Counted from the first letter of the stretch, positions 18,334 to 30,572 are shown. The stretch: DNA of 64,000 nucleotides from Myxococcales bacterium (GCA_016703425.1 JADJCA010000009.1:558001-622000), one strand, 5' to 3'. Made by a program: numbers and translations. Notes: a model not told the origin generated them from the sequence alone.

Positions 18334-18460
18334 CCTGAACGCGGCCGCGGGAGCTTCTCCTCGCAAGGAACCCCGAGGGACTCCTCCAACGCGCCACCCT
18401 CGCCCTCGGCCTCGTGCCGTGGCGACCGGGTCGTCCTCACCGTGCTCGGCCTCGAGACGT

Positions 18461-19376
18461 TCAGCGCGCGAAGAACGCCACGATGAGGGCCGCCAGCCGC
18501 TCGGGACGCGTCCAGTGCATCATGTGTCCGGCGTCGTCGATGACCGCGATCTCACGCGTGCGAAAGGCTCCCACGCGTTCGTCTTCATCGAGCGGGTGAA
18601 AACCCGTGGGGCCGCCGGAGACGATTAAGACGGGACACTGGATGGCCGCTGCGAAAGCTCGAAAAGCCGCCGCCTGGAACGGGTACGGCGAGCGAGCGCG
18701 ATGGAGCGGATCGTAGGCCCAGACGTATCCCTCCCCGTCAGCGGGAGCCGTCACGGAGGCGCTCCGCGTGGGCGCGCAGCGTGGCGTCGTCGACGGTCGG
18801 GTGGCCCATGCGGAGACGAGACACCACCTCCTCGAGATCACGCATCGTGCGATGCCGCTCGCCACGGTATCGCCGCGTCGTCTCCACAAACTCGCGCATG
18901 CGGCGCGGGCCCTCGTCCAGCGGCGTGTCGGCGGGCCCGAGGCCCTCGAGCACCGCGAGCTTCTTCACGCGCTCGGGGTAGGTGCCGGCCAGCAAGGTCG
19001 CGACCGTACCGCCCATGGAATGGCCCACGACAAAGAGCGCTTCGTCGGGCCGAACCGATTCGCGGACCAGACCGTCGACGTCGGCGACGTAGTCGGGGAA
19101 GTAGAAGCTCGTCCCACTGGCAGCGCGGGGCGCGGCGCCGAAGCCTCGAAGGTCGGGCGCGAGGACGCGGTAGCCGGCTCCCGCGAGCACGTCGGCGACC
19201 TCGTCCCAGGACGACGCGACATCCATGAACCCGTGCAAGAGCAAGACCGCAGGTCCTCGACTTGGTGCCGACGGCGTCCACTCGACGACGTGATGCACCA
19301 GGCCGTTCACGGGGAACCGAGCGCTCTGCCTTCGCCATTCGTGAAGGGTAGCAACCCGCGACACTCGCACGCACAT
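18461..19376 (-). pseudogene. Alpha/beta hydrolase, interrupted by a frameshift
   Basis: An alpha/beta-fold hydrolase split into two frames. The first part (from ATG 19376) has the oxyanion motif LLHGFMDVASSWDEV and the nucleophile elbow GHSMGG, and runs to RLRDGSR then stop at 18738. The second part, in the +1 frame from about 18745, continues GEGYVWAYDPLHRARSPYPF and ends with the catalytic His region IDDAGHMMHWTRPERL and a stop at 18461. Joining them gives about 304 residues, the usual length. One extra base in a GC-rich run (about 18740-18748) explains it. It may be a sequencing error rather than a dead gene. Confidence 0.8.
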
Positions 19377-19595
19377 CCTTGGCTATCGGGCGCCCGTACC
19401 GGAGGACTCGGGCACCGCCGTGCTCGATGCGGGCTTCGACAGCGCCCGATCCGGAGGAGCCGATCCTCGGCGCGCGTCGCCCTCGTCCAACATCCAACAC
19501 GCGAGACTTGGCTCGGCTCTCCCGCACCGCTATATCCGTCGCTTCGACGTCTGAGCCGCTTTTCTCGGCCTTGGCGGCGACGCGAGGACTCACGC

Positions 19596-20600
19596 ATGTC
19601 GAGACGCACCATCACGCTCATCCCCGGCGACGGCATCGGCCCCGAGGTCGCGCAGGCCACGCAACGCGTGCTCGCCGCCGCCGGCGCGCTCGTCGACTGG
19701 GAGGTCCACGAGGCGGGTGCCGCCGTCGCCGAGAAGCGCGGGACGACGCTGCCCGAAGACGTCCTTGAGGCCTGCAAGCGCAACCAAGTCTCGCTGAAGG
19801 GCCCCATCGGGACGCCCATCGGCAAGGGCTTCAAGAGCGTCAACGTGACGCTTCGCCAGACGCTGGACCTCTACGCCAACCTCCGGCCCGTCCGGAGCCT
19901 GCCGGGCCTCGAGCCACGCTTCCCGGGCACAGACATCGTCATCGTTCGCGAGAACACCGAAGACCTCTACGCCGGCCTCGAGCTGATGATCCTTCCCGGT
20001 GTGGCCCAGTCCATCAAGCTCATCACGGAGCGCGGCTGCACGCGCATCTGTGAGTTTGCCTTCGCCTATGCCGAACGCATGGGCCGCAAGCGCGTCACGG
20101 TGGTCCACAAGGCCAACATCATGAAGCTGTCGGACGGCCTCTTGCTCGATTGCTTCCGCAAAGTCGCGACCCGGTACCCGCGCATCGAGCCCGCCGAGAT
20201 CATCGTGGATGCGTGCGCACTGCAAATGATCAAAAACGCCAACAAGCTCGACGTCATCGTCACCGAGAACCTCTACGGCGACATCTTGAGCGACCTCGGC
20301 GCGGGTCTCGTGGGCGGCTTGGGCATCGTTCCCGGCGCCAACATCGGCGAGAAGTACGCGGTCTTCGAGGCCGTCCACGGCAGCGCGCCGGACATCGCCG
20401 GCAAGGGCGTCGCCAACCCGACGGCCGTCATTCAGAGCGCCGTCATGATGCTCCACCACATCGGCCAGTCGCCCGTCGCCGACAAGATCGCCTCCGCCAT
20501 CACCACGGTCTACGAGCGCGGCGAGGTGCGCACCGGCGATCTCGGCGGCTCCGCCACGACGGCGCAGTTTACCGATGCGCTCTGCAAGCTCGTGAGCTGA
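19596..20600 (+). CDS. NAD-dependent isocitrate dehydrogenase
   Basis: 334-residue beta-decarboxylating dehydrogenase. It opens with ITLIPGDGIGPEV. The substrate loop SVNVTLRQTLDLYANLRP has the Ser, Asn and Arg pattern of isocitrate rather than isopropylmalate enzymes. VRENTEDLYAGLE, the Tyr/Lys pair region and the metal Asp in NLYGDILSDLGAGL follow, and the nucleotide segment is GSAPDIAGKGVANPTA. Length fits the short IDH3-like, NAD-linked class. It turns isocitrate into 2-oxoglutarate in the citric acid cycle and supplies 2-oxoglutarate for the GlnB/GlnA system further on. Monocistronic. Confidence 0.88.
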   Translation: MSRRTITLIPGDGIGPEVAQATQRVLAAAGALVDWEVHEAGAAVAEKRGTTLPEDVLEACKRNQVSLKGPIGTPIGKGFKSVNVTLRQTLDLYANLRPVRSLPGLEPRFPGTDIVIVRENTEDLYAGLELMILPGVAQSIKLITERGCTRICEFAFAYAERMGRKRVTVVHKANIMKLSDGLLLDCFRKVATRYPRIEPAEIIVDACALQMIKNANKLDVIVTENLYGDILSDLGAGLVGGLGIVPGANIGEKYAVFEAVHGSAPDIAGKGVANPTAVIQSAVMMLHHIGQSPVADKIASAITTVYERGEVRTGDLGGSATTAQFTDALCKLVS

Positions 20601-20743
20601 CGCCGGCCCACGGCGCCGGATGTCGTTCGTCCCTTGCGGGTGACGCTGGGAAGCCACACCTCGCGCCGTTCACGGAGCCGCGCCGGACGCTGCAAAGCGC
20701 CCTGAAATGCCCGCTGCGCGGTTGGCTTGGGCCTTGCTTCACC

Positions 20744-21640
20744 GTGGGCGTGCGCTCCCTCCTCCTGGCGACGGTCCTCGCGAGCTGCTTGACGCAAACA
20801 CTGCCGGCAGCGGCCGGCGGCTCCCTTGAGAACATCAAGAAGTCGCACGCGCCTTCCGGCTCTTCGTCATCGTCCTCGTCCTCGTCCTCGTCCTCGTCAT
20901 CGTCGAGTTCGTCGTCGAGTTCGTCGTCGGGCTCGTCGTCTTCGTGGTCGTCCTCGTCCGATTCCTCGAGCGCTTCGGGCGAGGTGGCGGGAGTCATCGC
21001 GTACGGTCTGATCCGAGCCATCGTCGCTCCCGTTGTCGTCACCAATTCAAGAGAGACCCCGTCCGGCGAGCGCGAGTGGTACCAGCCGGCGCGAGACCCC
21101 TATGCTGGCGAGAAAGGCGGCGCGTACACACGAATCGACGGAGAGGATGCGCCCCCGGGCCGGTGGATCGAGGTCGGCACCGACGGTACGGCCTTCGCGG
21201 CCGGCATCTTCGCCCAGCGTGCGCAGGCCAGCCTCTCGCTCAGCTCGGTCCGCATCGAGGGGCAATTCATGCGCCTCTGGGAGCCCGACGCCACGAAGGT
21301 GAGCACCCTCGACTACTACTCGGTCAACGCGGGCCTCAGCCTCTTCGGGTCGTCGCGCTTGCCCGCCGAGCTCGTGTTGAAGGTCGGCGCGTCGGGCATC
21401 TCGGGCGCCAGCGGCGTCGGCTACGGCTTCGACACGAGGATCTACCCCGCTCGTCCTGTCGTTGTGTATGGCGCCCTCGACATGACCTCGTTCTCCGATG
21501 GGCCGCCCCTCGTCATGGCGCGCCTTGGTCCGGGCCTGGTGATGGACCGGTACGAAGTGAAGCTCTTCGCCACGTTGATGCACCAGGCCGATGCGGTGAC
21601 GACGGTTGGCCCCAGCGTCTCGATGGCGATGCGGTTCTGA
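20744..21640 (+). CDS. Envelope protein with poly-Ser linker and beta-barrel-like C-terminus
   Basis: 298 residues from a GTG at 20744 (20750 is equally possible), giving a signal peptide with a lipobox-like LASC. Residues about 38-80 are almost all Ser, coded by tcg/tcc/tca runs. The rest is rich in alternating hydrophobic strands (SLSLSSVRIEGQFMRLW, VMARLGPGLVMDRYEVKLFA) and ends MAMRF with a terminal Phe, as expected of outer-membrane barrels. The upstream frame overlaps the dehydrogenase end and is rejected. Function unknown. Confidence 0.55.
   Translation: MGVRSLLLATVLASCLTQTLPAAAGGSLENIKKSHAPSGSSSSSSSSSSSSSSSSSSSSSSSGSSSSWSSSSDSSSASGEVAGVIAYGLIRAIVAPVVVTNSRETPSGEREWYQPARDPYAGEKGGAYTRIDGEDAPPGRWIEVGTDGTAFAAGIFAQRAQASLSLSSVRIEGQFMRLWEPDATKVSTLDYYSVNAGLSLFGSSRLPAELVLKVGASGISGASGVGYGFDTRIYPARPVVVYGALDMTSFSDGPPLVMARLGPGLVMDRYEVKLFATLMHQADAVTTVGPSVSMAMRF
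20858..20985. repeat. Ser-codon microsatellite (tcg/tcc)
   Basis: Degenerate trinucleotide/hexanucleotide tract encoding about 40 residues, nearly all Ser with a few Gly, Trp and Asp. Length change by slippage would keep the frame. Confidence 0.8.
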
Positions 21641-21726
21641 GCGCGCGCAAGCGCACACATGGCCGCACGTCCGTGGGAGCCCGCATCGTCGGAATACCGA
21701 GCGCGACGCGAGCGTATGCTTCCCTG

Positions 21727-22548
21727 GTGCCCGAGGTTCCGCCGTTCCGCTCCCTCAGGCTGATCCCGCGGCTCAACATCCTGGCGGTGGCGCTGTCGCT
21801 GTCGGCCTGCACGGCAGCGGTGTTCGGCGTTCTTGTACCCGATGTTCCCAGCGCCGCCACCGGCGGCCCCACGCTCTTCGCAGGCCTCCTTTGGGCGTGG
21901 CTCCTCCGAACCTCCCGGACAGCGTTTGGGACGAAGGTGCGCGTCGGATGGCTCGCGTCGGTTCCTCTCGCCATCCTCAACACGGCGGCCGCCTGCGCGT
22001 GGGCGGCCGCCGCTCGCGGCGCCACGTGGGCCACGGTGATGGAAAACGCTCCGAGTGCCTTCCTCTTCATCGCCGTCTTCGGGTCGATCGTTTGGGTCCC
22101 CGCGCTCCTGTGCACGCTCGCGTGTTTCGGCCTGCCTATCGCGTGGGCCCAGTCCCTCGCGAAGAAAGGGCTCTCTGGCGCTGAGCGGGGGGAGGCCATC
22201 GTGGCCGGAGCGTGCGCGACACTCTCAACGCTGGCGCTCGCCCTGATGACGCGGGCCCCGTCGTTCCACGACCGCCCCCCCACCCTCTGGGTCGGGCTGG
22301 GCGGCGCGGTGCTGGGGCTCGTCGCTGCGACGCTCGCGGTGCGTCGCGAGCGCGAGCGCGCTCGCTTCGTGGAGTGCGTCGCGCGTGGTGAGGTGGTGGG
22401 GTACCGCGTGGACGAGACGAGCGAAGGCAGGGCTTTGGTCCGCGTCTCCGAGCAAGGCACGGTGGCCTATCGCGTCGCCGACTACCGAGAAGCCATCTGT
22501 TTGCTAGACGAGGACGGGCGAGCCACCGAGACGCGGCACACACGTTGA
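21727..22548 (+). CDS. Multi-pass membrane protein of unknown function
   Basis: 273 residues from GTG 21727. Six hydrophobic helices in residues about 15-200 (for example LNILAVALSLSACTAAVFGV, PSAFLFIAVFGSIVWVPALL) are followed by a cytoplasmic tail of about 60 residues with a beta pattern (GEVVGYRVDETSEGRALVRV). No motif identifies a family. The start is set by the drop in codon bias upstream and by the shadow of the preceding gene. It is followed 66 bases later by the S74 lipoprotein. Confidence 0.5.
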   Translation: MPEVPPFRSLRLIPRLNILAVALSLSACTAAVFGVLVPDVPSAATGGPTLFAGLLWAWLLRTSRTAFGTKVRVGWLASVPLAILNTAAACAWAAAARGATWATVMENAPSAFLFIAVFGSIVWVPALLCTLACFGLPIAWAQSLAKKGLSGAERGEAIVAGACATLSTLALALMTRAPSFHDRPPTLWVGLGGAVLGLVAATLAVRRERERARFVECVARGEVVGYRVDETSEGRALVRVSEQGTVAYRVADYREAICLLDEDGRATETRHTR

Positions 22549-22614
22549 CGGTCCCGGGGACGACGCTAGCGCGAAGCGCGTAGACGTGTTTGCCTCCGCG
22601 ATGAGGTGAACGCG

Positions 22615-23583
22615 ATGAGGACCTTCCTTCGGCGAATCGGCGTCCCGATGCTTGCCACCGTGTCGCTCGTCGCGTGCGGCGGGACGACCAGCACGGGGAC
22701 CGGCACGGGGCCCAGCGATGGCGGCACCGGGAGCGACGCGCCGACGGCGCTGGGCGACGCGTCGAGCACCGCGGCGTCGTGCCCGCCCACACCGCCGTCG
22801 GCGAACGAGTCATGCGCCCGCAAGGGGCTCGTCTGCGAATTCGGCGACGATCCGCGCGCGTCCTGCCACACCCTCGCGACCTGCGGCGACACTGGCAAGT
22901 GGGAAGTCACGTCGCCCAAGTGTCAGGCGCTCCCCATCGCGAAGTGCCCCGCCTCGAGGCAAGCGGCGCAAGGGCAAAGCTGCACGCCCGAGTCGGCCCT
23001 CTGCGTCTACGAGGACGGGCTCCAGTGCAACTGCACGACGTGCCCGAACCCCTACCCCATCTGCCAACCGCTGCCAGCGGCGCAGTGGGCCTGCCAGGCG
23101 CCCAACGCGGATCCGGCCTGCGCGCCGGCGCGGCCGAAGCTCGGCACGCCATGCGCCAAGGCGGGCCAGCTTTGCTCTTACGGCTGCGAACGGGAAAACA
23201 ACCTCCTTTGCGTCCAGGGCGTTTGGAGTCGCGATCCATCGCCGACGATTGGCTGCCCCGCGTCAACGCGCCGCGCCAAGAAGGACATTCGCTACCTCTC
23301 TCCGTCGGAAGCCCAGGCGCTCGCCGCCGAGGTTCAGAACATTCGCCTCGCCACCTACGAGTACACGGACCCGGCGCTCTCCGGGTCCCGCAAGCTCGGC
23401 TTCATCCTCGAAGATCACGCCACGACCTTCGCCGGCGACGCCGAGAAGAACCAGGTGGACCTCTACGCCTACGCCAGCACGTTGGTTGCGGCGATCCAGG
23501 AGCAAGCGAAGGAGCTCGACGCGCTCAAGCGCGAGGTGGCTCACCTCCGCGCGAGCCAGGCGAGGAGCGGCGTCCGGAAGTAG
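22615..23583 (+). CDS. Lipoprotein with C-terminal S74 intramolecular chaperone domain
   Basis: 322 residues. ATG 22615 has the Shine-Dalgarno GAGGTGA six bases upstream. The signal ends at a lipobox (SLVACGG). The middle is Cys-rich, with three similar segments opening like ARKGLVCEFGDDPRASCHT. The C-terminus (about 222-322) matches Peptidase_S74: STRRAKKDIRYLSPSEAQAL, then RLATYEYTDP, KLGFILEDHATTF and a final coiled coil. The Ser-Lys pair of the self-cleaving site looks intact. This domain trimerises phage tail fibres and cuts itself off; here it sits on a surface lipoprotein. Confidence 0.72.
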   Translation: MRTFLRRIGVPMLATVSLVACGGTTSTGTGTGPSDGGTGSDAPTALGDASSTAASCPPTPPSANESCARKGLVCEFGDDPRASCHTLATCGDTGKWEVTSPKCQALPIAKCPASRQAAQGQSCTPESALCVYEDGLQCNCTTCPNPYPICQPLPAAQWACQAPNADPACAPARPKLGTPCAKAGQLCSYGCERENNLLCVQGVWSRDPSPTIGCPASTRRAKKDIRYLSPSEAQALAAEVQNIRLATYEYTDPALSGSRKLGFILEDHATTFAGDAEKNQVDLYAYASTLVAAIQEQAKELDALKREVAHLRASQARSGVRK

Positions 23584-23661
23584 CGGCCGCGAGCGGGAGG
23601 CGACGTCACGAGCGCAGCGCCGCCTCCGTCGGCGCGTTTGCGTTATAGTGCGCGTCCTGCC

Positions 23662-25635
23662 ATGAAGAAGACCCCGAAGGACCTGCTCTCCGCGAAAGGC
23701 CAACTCGACAAGGACGTCGTCGCCGTCAAAATCGGCTCGCGCATCGTCGACCTCTTCACGCCTGTCCTGGAGACCGAGACGCTCACGCCCGTTCGGCGCA
23801 CCGATGCCGAGGGCCTCGAGGTCATCCGCCACTCTTCGGCCCACGTCATGGCCGACGCCGTGCAGCGCCTGTTTCCGGGCACCAAGGTCACCATCGGCCC
23901 GGCCATCGAAGACGGCTTTTACTACGACTTCGACAAGCCCGGCGGCGGCTTCACGGAGGACGATCTCGCCAAGATCGAAGAGGCCATGGCCGCCATCGTG
24001 AAGGCCGACTCGCCGTTCCGCCGCGACATCGTGAGTCGCGACGAGGCGCTCCGCCTCTTCGCGAGCATGAACGAGACGTACAAGAAGGAGATCATCGAGC
24101 GCATCCCTGCCGGCGATGACATCAGCCTCTACCGGCACGGCAAGAGCGGCGAAGAGTGGGTCGACCTCTGCAGCGGCCCACACGTCCCCAGCACGGGCTT
24201 CTTGGCCGCGATCAAGCTGACGAGCGTGGCGGGCGCCTATTGGCGTGGCGACGAGCGCAACCCCATGCTCCAGCGCATTTACGGCACAGCGTTTCCTTCG
24301 AAGGAGGCGTTGGACGAGCACCTGAAGCGCATCGAGGACGCGAAGGCTCGCGATCACCGCAAGCTCGGCAAAGAGCTCGACCTCTTCCTCTTCGACGGCG
24401 TCGCGCCGGCGATGCCGTTTTTTCTGCCGAAGGGCGCGTTCGTCTACAACCGCCTCGTCGACTACGTGCGCAAGCTCTACGTGAAGTACGGCTACGAGGA
24501 GGTCATCACCCCGCAAGCGTTTGACCCGAAGCTCTTTCGCACGAGCGGCCACCTCGGCAACTACAACGACAACATGTACCGCCTGTGGACCGAAGACCTC
24601 CTCGAAGAGGCCCTCGGCACGACGGCTAGCGGCGGCGCCGGCAAAGACGCCGCGAAGACCGTCACGGCGAAGCAATTTGCCGAGCACCTGCAGGAGCACG
24701 CGTACGCCATCAAGCCGATGAACTGCCCGAGCCACTGCGTGATCTTCGGCTCACGACTTCGCTCGTACCGTGAGCTGCCGTGGCGCGTGGCGGACTTCGG
24801 CCGCCTGCACCGTTACGAACGTGGCGGCGTCGTCCACGGGCTCTCGCGCGTTCGCTCCTTCTGCCAAGACGACGCCCACGTCTTCTGCGCGCCCGAGAGC
24901 GTGCCGGCCGAGATGGAGAGCTTCATCAAGATGCTCTACGAGGCCTACGGCGCCTTCGGGTTCACCAAGGTCGACGTCAAGCTGGCGACGCGTCCCGAGA
25001 AGCGGGTCGGCGCCGACGAATATTGGGATCTCGCGGAGAATGCCCTCGCCGAGGGCCTCAAGCGCGCGGGCCTCACCTTCGAGATCGCCGAAGGCGAAGG
25101 CGCGTTCTATGGCCCGAAGGTCGAGTTTCATGTGCAAGACGCACTGAAGCGAAGCTGGCAACTCGGGACGATTCAATACGATCCCAACCTGCCGGAGCGC
25201 TTCGACCTCCATTTCGTTGGCGAGGACGGCAAGCCACATCGGCCCGTGATGCTCCACCGCGCCGTGCTCGGGTCGCTTGAGCGCTTCTTCAGCGTCTACC
25301 TCGAGCACTGCGGCGGGAACTTCCCGACGTGGCTCGCGCCGACGCAGGTCGCGATCCTCACGGTGAGCGAGAAGTTCAACGGCTACGCTGAGCGCGTCGC
25401 CGGCGAGCTCTCCGACCGGGGCCTTCGCGTCACCGCGGACCTGGGGCCCGACAAACTCGGCGCGAAGATCCGAAACGCTCGGCTCCAGCGCCTGCCTTAC
25501 CTCTGCGTCGTTGGCGGCAAGGAAGAAGAGGCGGGCACCGTTGGTGTTCGCTCTCGCGACCGCGGCGAGCTTGGCCCGATCCCGCTCGCCGACTTCGCCG
25601 CCACGGTCGTCGCGGAAGCGGCACAGACGGGCTGA
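23662..25635 (+). CDS. thrS: Threonyl-tRNA synthetase
   Basis: 657-residue class II synthetase that charges tRNA-Thr. In order: a short TGS domain (about 1-60), the HxxxH editing/SAD domain with RHSSAHVMADAV (HSSAH), a second SAD motif with C...H (LCSGPHVPSTG), and the catalytic core. Zinc ligands include the Cys of MNCPSHCVIF. Motif 2 is FGRLHRYERGGVVHGL and motif 3 is VMLHRAVLGSLERFF. The C-terminal anticodon domain holds GPDKLGAKIRNARLQRLPY. An extra stretch of about 40 residues (about 310-350) precedes the zinc Cys, and the usual NCPGH reads NCPSH. ATG 23662 is taken as start. Confidence 0.96.
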   Translation: MKKTPKDLLSAKGQLDKDVVAVKIGSRIVDLFTPVLETETLTPVRRTDAEGLEVIRHSSAHVMADAVQRLFPGTKVTIGPAIEDGFYYDFDKPGGGFTEDDLAKIEEAMAAIVKADSPFRRDIVSRDEALRLFASMNETYKKEIIERIPAGDDISLYRHGKSGEEWVDLCSGPHVPSTGFLAAIKLTSVAGAYWRGDERNPMLQRIYGTAFPSKEALDEHLKRIEDAKARDHRKLGKELDLFLFDGVAPAMPFFLPKGAFVYNRLVDYVRKLYVKYGYEEVITPQAFDPKLFRTSGHLGNYNDNMYRLWTEDLLEEALGTTASGGAGKDAAKTVTAKQFAEHLQEHAYAIKPMNCPSHCVIFGSRLRSYRELPWRVADFGRLHRYERGGVVHGLSRVRSFCQDDAHVFCAPESVPAEMESFIKMLYEAYGAFGFTKVDVKLATRPEKRVGADEYWDLAENALAEGLKRAGLTFEIAEGEGAFYGPKVEFHVQDALKRSWQLGTIQYDPNLPERFDLHFVGEDGKPHRPVMLHRAVLGSLERFFSVYLEHCGGNFPTWLAPTQVAILTVSEKFNGYAERVAGELSDRGLRVTADLGPDKLGAKIRNARLQRLPYLCVVGGKEEEAGTVGVRSRDRGELGPIPLADFAATVVAEAAQTG

Positions 25636-25723
25636 CGGCGCCCCCGCGTTCGGCGACGCGGCAGGTGGGAATCGTCGAAGTGCGCTAGGCTGCCCGCCCC
25701 ATCGCGTCCGACGCAGAGCCTCC

Positions 25724-27439
25724 TTGAACGACCACGACACGCTGCGCTTCCTCATCGCCCTTGCCGTGCTCCTTGGCACGGCGAAGCTCGTGGGCGAGCT
25801 CGGTCGCAAGCTGGGGCTCCCGCTGGTGGTCGGCGAAATTCTGGCTGGGATTCTCCTCGGCCCCACGGTGCTGTCACGTGCGCTCCCCTCTTTGGGGCAG
25901 GCGCTCTTCCATGGCACCGCCATGCGCCAGATGCTCTCGGGCTACACGACGCTGGCGGTGGTGCTGCTCCTCGTCGTCGCTGGCCTCGAGGTCGATCTCG
26001 GCATCGTGCTGCGACGCGGCCGTGAGGCCATCTTTGCGAGCACCTTCGGAATGCTCGCCCCCTTGGCCGGCGGCATCGTTCTCGGCCTCGCGCTTCCCGA
26101 CAGCGATCTCATCGCACCGGACCGGCGCGGTCTCTTCGCCCTCTTCATGGGCGTCGCGCTGTCCATCTCGGCGCTCCCGGTCATCGCCAAGACGCTACTC
26201 GACCTCGGACTCTTCAAGACCGATCTCGGCCTCGTCGTGATGTCGGCCGCCATGGTCAACGACCTGGTTGGTTGGCTCGGCTTCTCGGTGCTCGTGGGGC
26301 CGATGCGCGGCGGTGCGCTCGACGTTCAACGCCTCTCGATCACCGTCGGACTTACCTTGGCTTTCGGGGGCGCGCTGCTCACCGTGGGCCGTTCCGCCAT
26401 CGATCGCTTGCTATCTCGCTTCGGTGAGTCGAGCGGCGGCGTCGTGTCGCTGGTCATCGTTCTGGCACTGGTCGGCGCCTCCGTTACGGAAGCGCTCGGC
26501 GTGCACGCCGTCCTCGGTAGTTTCATCGTGGGGGTTGCTATTGGCGACAGCCCGTCGCTTCGCGAGCGTACGCGAGCCACGATTCACGATTTTGTGACGA
26601 GCGTCTTCGCCCCGGTATTTTTTGCTTCGTTGGGGCTCCGCGTCGACTTCTTTCGAGCCTTCGACCCGCGTCTCTGCATTCTCGTCTTCACCATCGCGAG
26701 CGTCACGAAGGTCGTCGGCTGCACGCTCGGCGCCAAGGTGGGCGGCTTCAATTGGCGCGAGGCCGGTGCTGTGGGCTTTGGCCTGAACGCGCGTGGGGCC
26801 ATGGAAATCATCCTCGCGCTCTTGGCCCTCGAGGCGGGGCTACTGAAAGAGCAAGTGTTCGTCGCCCTCGTGGTCATGGCCATCGGCACTTCGCTCTTGA
26901 GCGGCCCCATGATGAAGCGCCTGCTCTACACGAAGGAAGAGGAGCGCGTCGTCACGCTCCTCCGGCGCGGCGCCTTCATACGGCCGTTGAAGAGTCGCAA
27001 CGCGACCGACGCGATAAGGGAGCTTGCGGCCATGCTCGAACCGAAGCTGGGTCACCTCGCCGAGCAGGCCCGCCTCGCGGTGACCGAGCGCGAACAGGTG
27101 GCGCCCACGGGCCTCGGCGATGGCGTGGCGGTTCCGCACGCCCAAATCGACGGACTCACGGAGCCGATCCTGGCCCTCGGCATCGCCCCCGAGGGCATCG
27201 ACTTCGACGCGCCCGACGGGGAGCCCGCCCGCATCGTGTTCTTGTTGCTCCTCGTGCCCGACCGCTACGAGGACGAAATTCAGATTTTGGCGTCCATTGC
27301 CCGCGGCGCCATCGCCGAGGAGGCGAGGAGCGCATTGCTCATGGCCGGCGACATTGACACGGCGGCGAGCGTCCTCAGCGAGGCGGCCAAGCGCACCGCC
27401 GCGCGGAAGACGCGCGCCCCAACGTTGGCCGACATTTAG
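25724..27439 (+). CDS. Cation:proton antiporter fused to PTS EIIA-like domain
   Basis: 571 residues from TTG 25724. Residues about 1-400 are a CPA2-type Na+(K+)/H+ antiporter with about 12 helices; the start (KLVGELGRKLGLPLVVGEIL) and GLEVDLGIVLRRGREAI are characteristic. Residues about 420-560 match the EIIA-Ntr/fructose (PTS_EIIA_2) fold, with the phospho-His position in GDGVAVPHAQIDGL. This fusion would let a phosphotransfer state or nucleotide gate ion exchange. It is monocistronic, 88 bases after thrS. Confidence 0.82.
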   Translation: MNDHDTLRFLIALAVLLGTAKLVGELGRKLGLPLVVGEILAGILLGPTVLSRALPSLGQALFHGTAMRQMLSGYTTLAVVLLLVVAGLEVDLGIVLRRGREAIFASTFGMLAPLAGGIVLGLALPDSDLIAPDRRGLFALFMGVALSISALPVIAKTLLDLGLFKTDLGLVVMSAAMVNDLVGWLGFSVLVGPMRGGALDVQRLSITVGLTLAFGGALLTVGRSAIDRLLSRFGESSGGVVSLVIVLALVGASVTEALGVHAVLGSFIVGVAIGDSPSLRERTRATIHDFVTSVFAPVFFASLGLRVDFFRAFDPRLCILVFTIASVTKVVGCTLGAKVGGFNWREAGAVGFGLNARGAMEIILALLALEAGLLKEQVFVALVVMAIGTSLLSGPMMKRLLYTKEEERVVTLLRRGAFIRPLKSRNATDAIRELAAMLEPKLGHLAEQARLAVTEREQVAPTGLGDGVAVPHAQIDGLTEPILALGIAPEGIDFDAPDGEPARIVFLLLLVPDRYEDEIQILASIARGAIAEEARSALLMAGDIDTAASVLSEAAKRTAARKTRAPTLADI

Positions 27440-27491
27440 GCGCTCGAGCGTGGGTTTGGTCTGACGCGCTTCTGCGCCCTGCGGTGCGCAC

Positions 27492-30374
<2,883 letters not shown>

Positions 30375-30421
30375 CGAAACCTCGGGTTGGTTTGGCGATC
30401 GCACTCGTAGCGTCGCGGCGG

Positions 30422-30496
30422 GCCGCTTACAAGCGGCGCGGATTCGTGCGAAGGCCACAAATCGGCGCGGAACGGCGGCTTTCGCGGCGGAAAGCC
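30422..30496 (-). promoter_or_regulatory. Inverted repeats in the gcvP leader
   Basis: Two hairpins lie in the 198-base gap between gcvP and the divergent TPR gene: GCCGCTT-GT-AAGCGGC at 30422-30437, and GGCTTTC-CGCCGC-GAAAGCC at 30477-30496. They may be an operator or leader structures. They do not resemble the glycine riboswitch. Confidence 0.4.
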
Positions 30497-30572
30497 GTTT
30501 GACCGCAGCCGGCGCGGCTCGCCGTGACGCACAACTTGGGCGGAGCCGTGATGGCCGGGTTATCCTGCCTTC

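Noticed and set aside
16909..18366. Minus-strand ORF of 485 codons over the M16 peptidase
   Set aside because: Shadow frame; the plus strand has HFLEH and overlaps the preceding gene as an operon should.
30375..30572. Possible glycine riboswitch ahead of gcvP
   Set aside because: The two hairpins present do not match the tandem glycine aptamer core, so only generic inverted repeats are reported.
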